Positions 35,120-44,230 of a DNA stretch of 64,000 nucleotides are shown in pieces. The stretch is from Alphaproteobacteria bacterium (GTDB taxonomy: Bacteria; Pseudomonadota; Alphaproteobacteria; Micropepsales; Micropepsaceae), in the NCBI GenBank assembly GCA_021324545.1, contig JAJPIX010000020.1, forward strand, positions 1 to 64,000. The letters run 5' to 3'. Below the pieces are notes generated by a model that made no database searches, was not told the origin of the DNA, and saw only the letters and a list, made by a program, of their open reading frames with translations. Made by a program: the position numbers and the translations under genes. The stretch's first letter is position 1; the number at the start of each line of letters is the position of its first letter.

Positions 35120-35464
35120 ATGAGAATAATTGCGAAACTGGCGGCAAGCGCTGCCTTTTGTGCGATCGCGGCTGCCCCTGCCGTGACCGTAAGCACCCCC
35201 GCCGATGCGCGCGTTGTGGTCGGTGTGGGAATCAATCTGGGACCGACTGTCGCTCCGCCGCCGGTGCGCGTGGAACGCTATGGGCCCCCGCCGCGGCGCG
35301 GCTGGGTCTGGCGCCCGGGCCGCTGGGATTGGCGCGGCGGGCGGTGGGTATGGGTCGGTGGCGTATGGGTTGCCCCGCCCCGCTTCGGCGCGGTCTGGAT
35401 TCCGGGTCATTGGCGCGTCGGTCCGCGCGGACGCTGGGTCTGGGTGGAAGGCCACTGGCGCTGA
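35120..35464 (+). CDS. Secreted WXXGXW-repeat protein
   Basis: Exported protein of 114 residues from ATG 35120, preceded by GAAGGAGCG. A signal peptide (about 1-30, ending ADARV) is followed by a Pro/Arg/Trp-rich region with repeated aromatic motifs: RRGWVWRPGRWDWRGGRWVWVGGVWV and WIPGHWRVGPRGRWVWVEGHW, typical of the YXWGXW/WXXGXW beta-strand repeat family found in envelope proteins. Exact function unknown. Terminator follows 23 bp after the stop. Confidence 0.8.
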   Translation: MRIIAKLAASAAFCAIAAAPAVTVSTPADARVVVGVGINLGPTVAPPPVRVERYGPPPRRGWVWRPGRWDWRGGRWVWVGGVWVAPPRFGAVWIPGHWRVGPRGRWVWVEGHWR

Positions 35465-35487
35465 GCCGCATATCCGGCTGAAGGAAG

Positions 35488-35517
35488 CGCCTCGTCCCGT
35501 CCGGGACGGGGCGTTTT
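35488..35517 (+). terminator. Intrinsic terminator after the WXXGXW-repeat gene
   Basis: Stem CGCCTCGTCCCG / CGGGACGGGGCG (12 bp, one T-G pair) with a 2-nt apex, followed by TTTT. Confidence 0.85.
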
Positions 35518-35523
35518 CCGTTT

Positions 35524-36714
35524 TCAGGAGCGCGATGGCTCGGCCGCAATCAGTCCGTTGGGCTCCCTGACGAGAAACAGGAAGGCGGCAAGCATGATGG
35601 GCATTCCGACCGGCACGCCGGCGTCTGCGAAGGGCCGCGCCAGAAGCGGCGCCAGCCAAAGCGCAGATGCCGCAAGTTTCCCGTAAGGCGCAAAGCCGCG
35701 CGCAAAGCCGTCCGCCGCCATCAGCGCAATCGCCGGCGCAAGCGCCATCATGTCGTAATCGAAGCAATATGGCGTGGCGAGCAGGGTGGCGATGCACAAG
35801 GCCGCTCCCTTGCGCTCGTAAGACGCGGCGCTGCGCCAGAAGAAAAACAGCAGGGCCCCCACAAAGACGGTGAGGAGCGCCTGGACCGCATAGGCCAGCA
35901 CAACCGGCCCGTTCCACAACCGCACGAGCGCAAATGCGCTCTGGATCTTGAAAAAGCCCGCGCCGCCGTCTTCCAGAACGGCCATGCGCGTAAAGGAAAG
36001 CGAATGCAGGAACGCGGGCCAAACCTGAAGTCCGAATGCCGATGTCGTGATCAGGGCCAGAAGAAGGATCGCCAAAACGCCGGATGCGATCGTGCGCCAG
36101 CGTCCTTCCGCGATAAGGGCCACCGGAATCATCAGGCCGAATTGCGGCTTGTAGGCCATCAGCCCGAACAGGAGACCGGCCAGCAGCGGCCGGCGGTCGA
36201 GAAAAAGAAGGGCGCCCGAAAGAAGGGCCGCGGTCAACAATCCGTTCTGGCCGTGTGTGAGGTTGACGAACACCGCCGGAAACGCGAGCGCCGCCAATAG
36301 CCAGTCGCGCCGGCGCAGCAACCCGGCGGCAGGCCCGCTGCGCAACAGCGCGAAGATCGCCGCAAGATAGGCCGCAAGCCCCGCGAGCTGCCACGCCACA
36401 AGCGCCGGAATATAGGGCAGCGCCGCCAGCGGTGCCGCGACAAGAAGAAAGAATGGCGGATAATGCCAGCCATAGAACGGCGTGGTGTTGCCGAAGAGCG
36501 CCTGCTCATGGGCAAATTGGCGCGCCGGATCGAATGGCGATGACGGATCGCCATGCAGGGCCGAAAGCCCCGCGGCATAGATGTCCGAAAAATCGCTGCC
36601 GAGCGGCCGGCCCTGGTAATCGGCAAGCCCGTGCGCGGTCGCGAAAAGCCATCCGATCGCCGCCGCATAGGCCAAAAGAAGCGCCGCGCACCACAACCGC
36701 GCGCGCTCCCGGGT
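35524..36714 (-). CDS. GT87 (DUF2029) mannosyltransferase-like membrane protein
   Basis: Polytopic protein of 396 residues with about ten helices. The start is GTG 36714 (MTRERARLWCAALLLAY), which has GAGGG seven bases before it; the frame extends to a TTG at 36756. The first loop holds LGSDFSDIYAAGLSALHGDPSSPFDPARQ, the Asp-containing motif of GT-C glycosyltransferases that use polyprenyl-phosphate sugars, followed by GWHYPPFFLL and GLMAYKPQFGLMIPVAL, both typical of DUF2029. It probably adds a sugar to an envelope glycolipid or polymer on the periplasmic face. Confidence 0.8.
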   Translation of the reverse strand, partial: TRERARLWCAALLLAYAAAIGWLFATAHGLADYQGRPLGSDFSDIYAAGLSALHGDPSSPFDPARQFAHEQALFGNTTPFYGWHYPPFFLLVAAPLAALPYIPALVAWQLAGLAAYLAAIFALLRSGPAAGLLRRRDWLLAALAFPAVFVNLTHGQNGLLTAALLSGALLFLDRRPLLAGLLFGLMAYKPQFGLMIPVALIAEGRWRTIASGVLAILLLALITTSAFGLQVWPAFLHSLSFTRMAVLEDGGAGFFKIQSAFALVRLWNGPVVLAYAVQALLTVFVGALLFFFWRSAASYERKGAALCIATLLATPYCFDYDMMALAPAIALMAADGFARGFAPYGKLAASALWLAPLLARPFADAGVPVGMPIMLAAFLFLVREPNGLIAAEPSRS

Positions 36715-36816
36715 CACGAATGTGCCCTCGCGAAGGGATGGAAGGATTCGGGACAACGGACCGTCCGGCCGAAAACCGGCCGACGATAGGTCAAATCCGC
36801 TTAAGGGATTGTTGCC

Positions 36817-37869
36817 TCAGTAGCTGGAGCCGCCGACGCCGCCATCCAGCGTCATGCCGCTCAGATCGGCATCGGCATTGCCCGTCGCCGCGCCGGCCGA
36901 AGCGGTCTGGGCGGGGGCGGCGCACACCATGCCGCGATAGGAAAAGAACATGTCGCCTGTGCCGTATTTGCGCAGATTCGTGCGCTCGGTGCAGTCGGGA
37001 ACGGGCCGCGCGCGCGTGCATTTCAGCATGCCGTCCTTGTAGTGGCTCACGGCCTCGCCGGGGCCGCAGCGCAGCATTTCGCCGTTCTCATAGGTTCCGG
37101 CCATCCCCTGGTCGGATTGCACTACATCGCCGATGACGACCTTCAGCACCGCGCCGGGAAGGCAGCGGGCGATCTCGCCTTCATAGGACGCGCTGATGAA
37201 GGTGTCGGCATACATGTGCGAAGCGGGAAATTCCTCGCCGTTCGCGGCCACGCAAACGGCGTGAATGGATTTCACGATGGTGGCTTCCTGCTGCACGCAG
37301 GCTTGCGCCGCCGCCACCGCAATGGCGCCGCCGCCGCCGCCATTGACGTTTTCGGCTTCCGAAATGCTCGTGCTGCCGGAAGAGGATATCGCCGTTGCGC
37401 CCGCCGAGGCCGCGGCGGCCGCAACCGCAATGGCCGCGGCTTCGGCAGAGCCGCTGCCCTTGTTGATGATGATGTTCTTGTTGACGTTCACATTCTTGTT
37501 GATGTTGACGTTCTTGTTGATGTTGATGTTTTTCGAGTCGTTGATGTTCTTCACGATATCGATGTTCTTGATGATCGTGACCGGCTTGAAGATGTTCACC
37601 GGCTTGAAGATGTTGATGTTCTTGGTGATGGTGACCGGTTTGAAGATGTTGATCGGCTTGTAGATGTTCACCGGCTTGTAGATCGTGATGTGCCCGCCAA
37701 AGCCCGGCTTGCAGGATGGCCCGTGGGAAACGCCGCCAAACCCGGCGATGCCATGAATGTTCCCCTGAAAGCCGACGATGCCGCCGGCCGATGCCGGGGC
37801 AAGAGGGGCGGTCAGCGCGGCCGCGCTCGCAATCCAGGCGGCGATGAACAGGGTCGGCTTCAACATCAT
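36817..37869 (-). CDS. Secreted protein with 13 tandem hexapeptide repeats, unknown
   Basis: Exported protein of 350 residues from ATG 37869, which has GAGGAG eight bases upstream. Order: signal peptide (1-28, ending APASA); a Gly/His-rich stretch (29-60); thirteen tandem six-residue repeats of the form [IV]-[NT]-I-x-K-[PN] at 61-138; an Ala/Ser-rich low-complexity linker (about 140-195); and a C-terminal domain (about 197-325) with seven cysteines (e.g. ARCLPGAVLKVVIGDVVQ, LRCGPGEAVSHYKDGMLKCTRARPVPDC). The alternating hydrophobic pattern of the hexads suits a beta-solenoid or amyloid-like strand stack with a Lys ladder. I do not recognise the function; a surface fibre or adhesin is a guess. 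Confidence 0.75.
   Translation of the reverse strand: MMLKPTLFIAAWIASAAALTAPLAPASAGGIVGFQGNIHGIAGFGGVSHGPSCKPGFGGHITIYKPVNIYKPINIFKPVTITKNINIFKPVNIFKPVTIIKNIDIVKNINDSKNININKNVNINKNVNVNKNIIINKGSGSAEAAAIAVAAAAASAGATAISSSGSTSISEAENVNGGGGGAIAVAAAQACVQQEATIVKSIHAVCVAANGEEFPASHMYADTFISASYEGEIARCLPGAVLKVVIGDVVQSDQGMAGTYENGEMLRCGPGEAVSHYKDGMLKCTRARPVPDCTERTNLRKYGTGDMFFSYRGMVCAAPAQTASAGAATGNADADLSGMTLDGGVGGSSY
37456..37689 (-). repeat. Hexad-coding tandem repeat (13 x 18 bp)
   Basis: Encodes residues 61-138 of the secreted protein. The first seven hexads are mostly of KP type (VNIYKP, INIFKP), the later ones KN type (ININKN, VNINKN, VNVNKN), so the array seems to have grown from two subtypes. Base composition is much more AT-rich than the surroundings because of the Asn, Ile and Lys codons. 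Confidence 0.9.
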
Positions 37870-38053
37870 GGCCAGCGCTCCTCGGAGCCTCATATTATCC
37901 GCCGGGCGCCGCCCGGTGCGGGAATCGTATACAAAACCTTAATGCCGGGTCCGCACGTTTCACGTTCCATGCCACCGGGCGGAGCCGAGAGATTGCAAAC
38001 CTGCGCCAAAACGGCACAAACGCCGCCGCTAACATGATGAACGCCGCTCAACC

Positions 38054-38758
38054 ATGATCCCGATCTCGGACGACAATCCCGTCCGCATCTATCCTTACGT
38101 GAACTGGGGACTGATCGGCCTGTGCGTGGCGATGTTCCTTTGGGAACTCACGCTGGGCAGCCACGGAATGGACCGCGCGGGCGTCTATCTGGGGTTCACG
38201 CCGTCGGATTTGCGCTACCCCAAATCGGCCGCCTCGCATGCGATCGGCCTGCCGCCGGCCGCCACCATCCTCACCTCGATGTTCCTGCACGGCGGCTTCC
38301 TGCATATCGCGGGCAACATGCTTTATCTCTGGATCTTCGGGAACAACATCGAAGAGGCGATGGGGCACATCAAATATCTGCTGTTTTACCTGCTCAGCGG
38401 AATAGGCGCCGCCATCGGCTTTTTTCTCATGGAGCCCGCGTCCGACATGCCCATGATCGGCGCCTCCGGCGCGATTTCAGGCGTGCTCGCCGCATATGTG
38501 CTGCTTTATCCGCGCGCGAAAGTGACGGTGATCATACCGCTCGGAATCATCTTCTATCCGTTGGCGATCAGCGCCATCTGGGTGGTCGGCGCATGGTTCA
38601 TCATGCAGCTGGCCAGCGCGGCGCTCAGCGATCCCACCCAGCCCGGCGTGGCGTGGTGGGCCCATGTCGGCGGATTTCTCACCGGGCTTGTGCTCACGCC
38701 GGTTTTCAAGTCGCGCGATGTGCCGCTGTTCGGCCGTCCGCGCGGGCCCTGGAGTTAA
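38054..38758 (+). CDS. Rhomboid-family intramembrane serine protease
   Basis: Membrane protein of 234 residues with six predicted helices. The catalytic Ser is in MIGASGAISGVLAAYVLL and the catalytic His in WWAHVGGFLTGL; the L1-side motif and HIAGNMLYLWIFG are also typical. It cleaves single-pass membrane proteins within or near the bilayer. It lies divergent from the hexad-repeat protein, with about 185 bp between the starts. Confidence 0.93.
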   Translation: MIPISDDNPVRIYPYVNWGLIGLCVAMFLWELTLGSHGMDRAGVYLGFTPSDLRYPKSAASHAIGLPPAATILTSMFLHGGFLHIAGNMLYLWIFGNNIEEAMGHIKYLLFYLLSGIGAAIGFFLMEPASDMPMIGASGAISGVLAAYVLLYPRAKVTVIIPLGIIFYPLAISAIWVVGAWFIMQLASAALSDPTQPGVAWWAHVGGFLTGLVLTPVFKSRDVPLFGRPRGPWS

Positions 38759-38860
38759 CCCTTTCGCGCCGCTGGCACGGCTTCTGCTCCACGAATGGCA
38801 GGGAAAGCCGCCGCGTCCCGAACTGAAGCAGGCGGCACGGGATCGATAGTGGGGCCGCCG

Positions 38861-39553
38861 ATGAAGCACAAGAACAGCCATCTTCTGGTGGGGTACTGGA
38901 GCCGCCTGCGCAAGGGCCGCGATGTGCCCGATCAGTGCGACATCGATCCCCGCGCCATCAAGCGCATGCTGTCGCAAATCTTCATCCTGGATGCCACCGA
39001 TACCGAGCGCCCCGTCTATCGCCTTGCCGGAACCACGCTCTGCCAGCGCTTCGGAATGGAATTGAAGGCGGCCAATTTCCTGACCCACTGGGAATCCAAA
39101 AGCCGCAGCGCGCTGACGCTGCTTCTGCGCCAGTCGCTGCGCATGCGTCAGCCGGTCTGTCTTTCGGCCACGGCCACCACCGCCGATTGCGGCATGGTGG
39201 AGATTGAAACCGTGCTTGCGCCGATCACCTTCGGGCCGGGCGAACCGGTGCGCTTCATGGGCATGATGCAGATTCTGAGCGATCCGTTCGTGCTCGGGGG
39301 GCGGCCCATCGCATTCCAGCGCCTCATCGCCTCATCGCTGGTGCGCGAAGACGAACCCCTTACGAATTTCGAGCTTCCGCCGCCCACGCCCCCGCTCGAT
39401 GCCATTCGCGTCCATCCGAAGGCGCCGCACCTGCGCCTGGTCGTCAGCCGCGAGAAGCCCGCGACGGTTCATCGCGAGGCGGCCGACGGGATGGATGAAG
39501 CGCTGGCGCGAATCTTCAGCCTTCTGGGCGCCAGCCCCGCCACGGCGGGCTGA
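38861..39553 (+). CDS. PAS_5 (DUF1457) domain protein
   Basis: Protein of 230 residues from ATG 38861 (MKHKNSHLLVGYWSRLRKGRDVPDQCDIDP). It is the alphaproteobacterial PAS_5 type: a PAS-like fold with FILDATDTERPVYRLAGTTLCQRFG and then a beta sheet (VEIETVLAPITFGPGEPVRFMGMMQIL). No output domain follows, so it may act by protein contact. Ligand unknown. Confidence 0.8.
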   Translation: MKHKNSHLLVGYWSRLRKGRDVPDQCDIDPRAIKRMLSQIFILDATDTERPVYRLAGTTLCQRFGMELKAANFLTHWESKSRSALTLLLRQSLRMRQPVCLSATATTADCGMVEIETVLAPITFGPGEPVRFMGMMQILSDPFVLGGRPIAFQRLIASSLVREDEPLTNFELPPPTPPLDAIRVHPKAPHLRLVVSREKPATVHREAADGMDEALARIFSLLGASPATAG

Positions 39554-39557
39554 AACG

Positions 39558-39917
39558 CTATTGGCCGCCCGGCGGGGCGCCCGGCTGCGCGGGAACCGGA
39601 TGCGGTTCGGTCGGCCGGGCGTTGTCGATCGGGTCGTAGTGGATGATTCCCTGATTGAGCTGCCGGTCGCGCTCCCGCTGCTGGAGATAGGGAATCTCGT
39701 ACTGCTGGATCTTGTTCACATAGGCCTGGTAGGCCGCGTCGTCTTCCGGCAGCCGCTTGTCGCAGCGTGACGGCGGCAGGTGCTGCTGCTCCTGGCACCA
39801 CATGTCGAAATTGATTTCGCGGACGTTGTAATAGGGCTGCTCGGGCGTTTGCGCCGTGGCGCCGGCGGCGCAGAGCGTAAGCGCAGCCGCAGGCAGAAGC
39901 ATCAGCCGCTTGTTCAT
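39558..39917 (-). CDS. Small secreted protein, unknown
   Basis: Protein of 119 residues with a signal peptide (about 1-22, ending GATA). The mature part has two Cys (DMWCQEQQ and PSRCDKRLPEDD) and a helical stretch AAYQAYVNKIQQYEIPYLQQRERDRQ, ending in a Pro-rich tail. Not recognised. Its stop is 4 bp from the stop of the convergent PAS_5 gene. Confidence 0.65.
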   Translation of the reverse strand: MNKRLMLLPAAALTLCAAGATAQTPEQPYYNVREINFDMWCQEQQHLPPSRCDKRLPEDDAAYQAYVNKIQQYEIPYLQQRERDRQLNQGIIHYDPIDNARPTEPHPVPAQPGAPPGGQ

Positions 39918-39964
39918 GCTGCAACCTTACCGTGTTTACGAACGCGCCGGAAGCACAGAAAGTT

Positions 39965-41617
39965 TCATTGTGCCGCCATCGCCGCTTTTTCATCTTCGGC
40001 GACGCGAACATGCAACGGTGGAAGCGGGGATTTGCCTAAAATCATGTCGGATGCCTTTTCGGCGATCATGATCGTCGGCGCGTTGGTATTGCCGGAAACG
40101 AGCGCGGGCATCACCGAGGCATCGACAACCCTGAGCCCCTCGATGCCAAGGACCTTCAGTTGCGGATCCACGACGGCATCCGCGCCTTTGCCCATCTTTG
40201 CCGTGCCCACCGGGTGATAGATCGTCTCGGCGGTCTTGCGGATGAAGCTGTCGATCTGGTCGTCGCGGCGCACATGCGCGCCGGGCATGATCTCGGGCCC
40301 GCGATAGGGATCGAAAGCCTCCTGCGCGAAAACCTCGCGCACAAGCTTCACGCCTTCGCGAAGCGCGCGCCTGTCTTCCTCCGCTTCCAGATAATTGGGC
40401 TGGATCAGCGGCGGCGCCAGCGGATCGGCCGACTTCAGCGAAACGTAACCGCGGCTTTGCGGCCGCAGCTGGCAGACATGCGACATGAAGCCGTGACGGT
40501 CGGCCTGTTTGCGCGCATGGTCGAACATCATCGCCGCGATGAAGTGAAGCTGCAGGTCCGGCGTTTCCAGATCGGGGCGGCTCTTCAGGAACGCACCCGA
40601 TTCAAGCCCCTGGCTCGTCGCAAGCCCTTTTCCCGTCGTCATGTACTGCAGCGCGGTCTTCAGCGCCCGCAATTTGTTGGCCTGGCTGTAAAGCGTGATC
40701 GGCTGTGTGCACTCGTAATTGACGGAGCAGTCCAGATGATCCTGCAGATTCTGCCCCACGCCCTTCAGGTCAAGCACGACCGGAATGTCGAAACGCCTGA
40801 GCGTCGCCGGATCGCCGATTCCGGACAGAAGAAGCACCTGCGGGGTGTTCACCGCGCCGCCCGAAAGGATCACCTCCCGCGCCGCGCGCACGCTGGCCGG
40901 CTGCCTGTTCTGGACATATTCCACGGCCACCGCCCGCCGGTTCTCGAACACGATGCGGGAAACATGCGCATGGCTTTCGATGGTGAGATTCTTTCGCGAA
41001 AGAACCGGCGTCAGATAGGCGGCGGCGGCGCTCCAGCGCTTTCCGTTGTGGATCGTGTGCTGATAGGGCCCGAAGCCTTCCTGCTGGTATCCGTTGAAAT
41101 CCCGCGTGGCGGGAAATCCCGCTTCGATCCCGGCCTGGATGAAGGCGCGGAACAGCGGATTGGGCGAACGCCCGTTCGAGACATGCAACGGGCCGCCCAG
41201 CCCGTGGAATTCGCTTTCGCCGTTTTCGTTGCATTCGGCGCGCTTGAAATAGGGCAGCACGTCGGCGAACGACCAGCCTTCGCATCCCATCTGCCGCCAG
41301 CGGTCGTAATCGCGGGCATGCCCGCGGATATAGATCATGCCGTTGATGGAGGATGAGCCGCCCCAGCCGCGGCCGCGCGGCCAGTAAAGCTTGCGGTTGT
41401 TGAGGTGAAGCTGCCCCTCGGTCTCGTAATACCAGTTGAAGGGCCCCGGCTTCTTCAGAAGCTCCGCAACGCCGGCCGGCATGTGGATCAGCATGGATTT
41501 GTCGCGGCCGCCGGCTTCGATCAGAAGCACCTGCACGGACGGGTCGGCGGACAGCCGGTTGGCCAGCACGCAGCCGGCGCTGCCGGCGCCGACGATGATG
41601 TAATCGTAAGCTCTCAT
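39965..41617 (-). CDS. GMC-family oxidoreductase (choline dehydrogenase-like)
   Basis: FAD enzyme of 550 residues from ATG 41617 (MRAYDYIIVGAGSAGCVLANRL). The FAD motif is followed by GGSSSINGMIYIRGHARDYDRW and the second GMC signature SGGAVNTPQVLLLSGIG. The catalytic His is in ETIYHPVGTAKMG near the end. It resembles BetA-like alcohol dehydrogenases, but no betaine genes are nearby, so substrate is open. Confidence 0.88.
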   Translation of the reverse strand: MRAYDYIIVGAGSAGCVLANRLSADPSVQVLLIEAGGRDKSMLIHMPAGVAELLKKPGPFNWYYETEGQLHLNNRKLYWPRGRGWGGSSSINGMIYIRGHARDYDRWRQMGCEGWSFADVLPYFKRAECNENGESEFHGLGGPLHVSNGRSPNPLFRAFIQAGIEAGFPATRDFNGYQQEGFGPYQHTIHNGKRWSAAAAYLTPVLSRKNLTIESHAHVSRIVFENRRAVAVEYVQNRQPASVRAAREVILSGGAVNTPQVLLLSGIGDPATLRRFDIPVVLDLKGVGQNLQDHLDCSVNYECTQPITLYSQANKLRALKTALQYMTTGKGLATSQGLESGAFLKSRPDLETPDLQLHFIAAMMFDHARKQADRHGFMSHVCQLRPQSRGYVSLKSADPLAPPLIQPNYLEAEEDRRALREGVKLVREVFAQEAFDPYRGPEIMPGAHVRRDDQIDSFIRKTAETIYHPVGTAKMGKGADAVVDPQLKVLGIEGLRVVDASVMPALVSGNTNAPTIMIAEKASDMILGKSPLPPLHVRVAEDEKAAMAAQ

Positions 41618-41681
41618 TGGCCTGCCGTTCGGATTGCGATCGGCCAAACGGTATCAGGAACGGTAAGCCGCGGCAAAACCG

Positions 41682-42581
41682 CTAGGGCACAAGGGTGATC
41701 ACGGCCCTGCGGTTCTTCGGCTCGCGCACGCCGTCGGCCGTCTGCACGGCCAGGTCGGTTTCGCCGACGCCGGACGTCTGGATGGCTTCGGCCCGCGCGC
41801 CCATCTGCACCATCACATCCTTCACCACCTCGGCCCGCTTTTCGGAGAGCCGCTGGTTGTAGGCGGGCGAGCCGGAGGTGTCGGTATGCCCCACGATGGT
41901 GATGCGCGATTGTCCGCCGGCGCGCGCGTTGTTCACGGCCTGCGTGATGACCTGCAGGTCTTCCGCCGTCAGCGACCAGGAATCCCAGTCGAAATACACG
42001 GTGTAATCCGCCTGTGCCGGCGCGGGCGGCGGCGCCGGCGGCCGCACGTCATGCTCGAGCTGCGCAAGCGAGCGGTTGAGCGAGGCAAGGCAGGAGGCCG
42101 CCGCGCTTTCCTGGCCTTCGACGCGGCCGTTCATCACCCAGCAGTCGTAATCGGCCTGCGCGCGCGCGGCATCGTCGGGCGCCTTGTCGCGGCCCTGATC
42201 GAGCGCCGCCACCAACCGCGTCAGATAGCTCTGCGCCTGCTCATTGGGTGCGGCTTCCGGCATCACGGTGATGCCCTTGGCGGCGTCAAGCGCTTTGGCG
42301 GCAAATGCATTGGCAAGGTCGGCCACCGAAGCGGATTCGCCGGAAAGCGAGATCGCGCCGGATGCGTCGAACGCTTCGCTGGTGGGCCCGCCCACGTCGC
42401 CGAAGGATCGCGCAAGATAGGCATAGTTGCGGAACAGGGCCTGGGTAAACGGGCTTCCCGTGGGCGTGGCGTTGTCCAGTTCGTCCAGAAGGCCGCCCCC
42501 GGCGCAGGCCGAAAGGGCAAGGGCCAGCACAAGGCCGGCCAGCAAATGCGGCAGGAAGCGGGATGTGACGCCGTTCGCCAT
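41682..42581 (-). CDS. OmpA-family outer-membrane lipoprotein
   Basis: Protein of 299 residues from ATG 42581. The lipobox LALALSAC marks lipidation. A helical domain (about 30-190) follows, then the peptidoglycan-binding OmpA domain (about 195-299): TVYFDWDSWSLTAEDLQVI, GHTDTSGSPAYNQRLSEKRAEVVKDVM and NRRAVITL with the residues that hold diaminopimelate. It anchors the outer membrane to peptidoglycan. Divergent from the PilZ gene. Confidence 0.85.
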   Translation of the reverse strand: MANGVTSRFLPHLLAGLVLALALSACAGGGLLDELDNATPTGSPFTQALFRNYAYLARSFGDVGGPTSEAFDASGAISLSGESASVADLANAFAAKALDAAKGITVMPEAAPNEQAQSYLTRLVAALDQGRDKAPDDAARAQADYDCWVMNGRVEGQESAAASCLASLNRSLAQLEHDVRPPAPPPAPAQADYTVYFDWDSWSLTAEDLQVITQAVNNARAGGQSRITIVGHTDTSGSPAYNQRLSEKRAEVVKDVMVQMGARAEAIQTSGVGETDLAVQTADGVREPKNRRAVITLVP

Positions 42582-42757
42582 ATTCAGCTCTTTCTCAGGG
42601 AATCGGGCGCTTCGCCCCGGCGAATCCGCCCCCTCGCAGGTTTCGCCGGGCTCTATAGCGCGGGCGGCGATGAAGGTTAAGGCCCGGTTGCCGGCCCGGC
42701 CCCAGCCGGGCGCCTGCCCGAGCATAAACGAACCATTGACCATCGCGGGCTTACAAA

Positions 42758-43411
42758 ATGGCCATGACGCCGGATGATGAAGACAGGTCCATGCAGACGG
42801 CCGACACGCCCGTGGCGCGCGCCAGAGCCGATCGCCGCCGCTACAAGCGCGTGCGCGTGGATCTCGCGGGGCGGCTGTTTGTGCCTGCCGGCGGAAGCGA
42901 AGCGCGCTGCGAGATCGTGGACATGTCGCCGGGCGGGGCGGCGGTTCGCTGCGAGCTCAATCCCGCCGCCGAAACGCCGGTGGTGGTTTACGTGGATGGC
43001 TTCGGCCGTTTCGAAGGCGTGGTGGTGCGCAATTTCGAAGATTGCTTTGCGGTGCGCTTCATCTGTTCCGCCCTCAAGCGCGAACGCATCGCCGAACAGC
43101 TGATCATGCACCTCAATCGGGCGCTCGTGGGCGATGCCGATTTCCGGCGGCACGACCGCGCGCCCGCGCAGGCGCTTGCCCGTTTCACGCGCGCCGACGG
43201 CTCGATCGTGGCCTGCCAGGTGCTCGACCTTTCGCTGAGCGGCGTTTCGCTCAAATCCGACGTGAAGCCGCCGATCGGCGAATTCGTGCTGATCGGCCAG
43301 ATGGCGGGCCGCGTTGCGCGCCATCACGACACGGGCATCGGCATCGAATTCGTGGGCGTTCCGCAGGATCGCACCGACCGCCCGCCGCTCAGGCTCGCCG
43401 CCACCCGCTAG
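42758..43411 (+). CDS. Protein with two PilZ domains (c-di-GMP receptor)
   Basis: Protein of 217 residues with two PilZ domains. The first (about 26-115) has RRYKRVRVDLAGRLFV and DMSPGG; the second (about 128-215) has RRHDRAPAQA and DLSLSG. Both keep the RxxxR and D/NxSxxG signatures of c-di-GMP binding, so both may bind. It has no output domain and may work through partner proteins. Its stop shares CTAG with the convergent YjbR gene stop. Confidence 0.88.
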   Translation: MAMTPDDEDRSMQTADTPVARARADRRRYKRVRVDLAGRLFVPAGGSEARCEIVDMSPGGAAVRCELNPAAETPVVVYVDGFGRFEGVVVRNFEDCFAVRFICSALKRERIAEQLIMHLNRALVGDADFRRHDRAPAQALARFTRADGSIVACQVLDLSLSGVSLKSDVKPPIGEFVLIGQMAGRVARHHDTGIGIEFVGVPQDRTDRPPLRLAATR

Positions 43412-43800
43412 GCCGGAAATTCCGCCCCGTCCGGATCGGCTTGCTGCGGGGAAAGCCCCAGCATCGCCTGCTTCTTTTTCGAAAGCCCGCCCGCCACGAT
43501 GGCGTGGGCGCGCGCGAGATAGGCTTTCAGCTCCGCCGCCTTGAGCACATTCAGCCGTTCCAGATGGACCCATTGCGCGCGGGCCAGATAGGGCGCGGGC
43601 TGGATCCCCTCGCAGCGCGTGAGGATGTGGAAGCTTTCGCTGCTGGCCTTGAAGGAGATGGCGCAGGGCCGCATGTCTTGCGGGCTCATCGCCGCAAACA
43701 TTTTTCCGCCGACCTTGAACACGCGCTCTTCGCCCCATTGGATGCTGCGCGTGGCGCCGGGAAGGCCAAGCAGGAAGCGTTCGAGCGCTGCGGGCGTCAT
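43408..43800 (-). CDS. MmcQ/YjbR family protein
   Basis: Protein of 130 residues of the YjbR fold. Typical parts are ALERFLLGLPGATRSIQWGEERVFKVGGKMFAAM and a later ARAQWVHLERLNVLKAAELKAYLARAHAIVA. Function in the family is unclear (a DNA-binding-like fold has been described). It is coupled to the upstream YkvA gene by ATGA. Confidence 0.88.
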   Translation of the reverse strand: MTPAALERFLLGLPGATRSIQWGEERVFKVGGKMFAAMSPQDMRPCAISFKASSESFHILTRCEGIQPAPYLARAQWVHLERLNVLKAAELKAYLARAHAIVAGGLSKKKQAMLGLSPQQADPDGAEFPA

Positions 43801-44183
43801 TCGTCCCGCGGTTCGGCAATGCCGAGCGCCTTGCGCGCGCGTTCGCGGTGGCGCGGCTTCACGTGAGCGCCCACAAGCCCGATGGCGGTGGCCAGCACCG
43901 CCGCATCGTCGGTGAAGCCAAGCCCTGCGATGAAATCCGGAATGGCATCGGCGGGAATCACGAAATAGGCCAGCGCCGCCACCAGCACGCCTTTCACGCG
44001 CGCGGGCGTTCCGGGGTCAACGGCGCAGAAATACGCCGCCGCCAGTTCCTCGGCGAAAGGAATGTGGCCCGCCACGCGCAACAGCTTCGCCCAGAAGCCC
44101 TGTTCGACCGTGCGCCCGTTTTTCGCGATCAGGGCGGGAAGCTGGACGCCGGCGGGATTGGGCATGTCCATTTTGCTCTCCAT
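43797..44183 (-). CDS. YkvA family membrane protein (DUF1232)
   Basis: Protein of 128 residues from ATG 44183. The DUF1232 core is PARVKGVLVAALAYFVIPADAIPDFIAGLGFTDDAAVLATAIGLV, with one or two membrane segments and the conserved P-D-IPDFIAG phrase. Function unknown. A TTG at 44213 gives a longer frame, but the ATG is more likely. Confidence 0.85.
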   Translation of the reverse strand: MESKMDMPNPAGVQLPALIAKNGRTVEQGFWAKLLRVAGHIPFAEELAAAYFCAVDPGTPARVKGVLVAALAYFVIPADAIPDFIAGLGFTDDAAVLATAIGLVGAHVKPRHRERARKALGIAEPRDE

Positions 44184-44230
44184 GTCCGCTAATATCGCGC
44201 CGCGATGGTGCAAGGAAAAGAGGCGAGACC

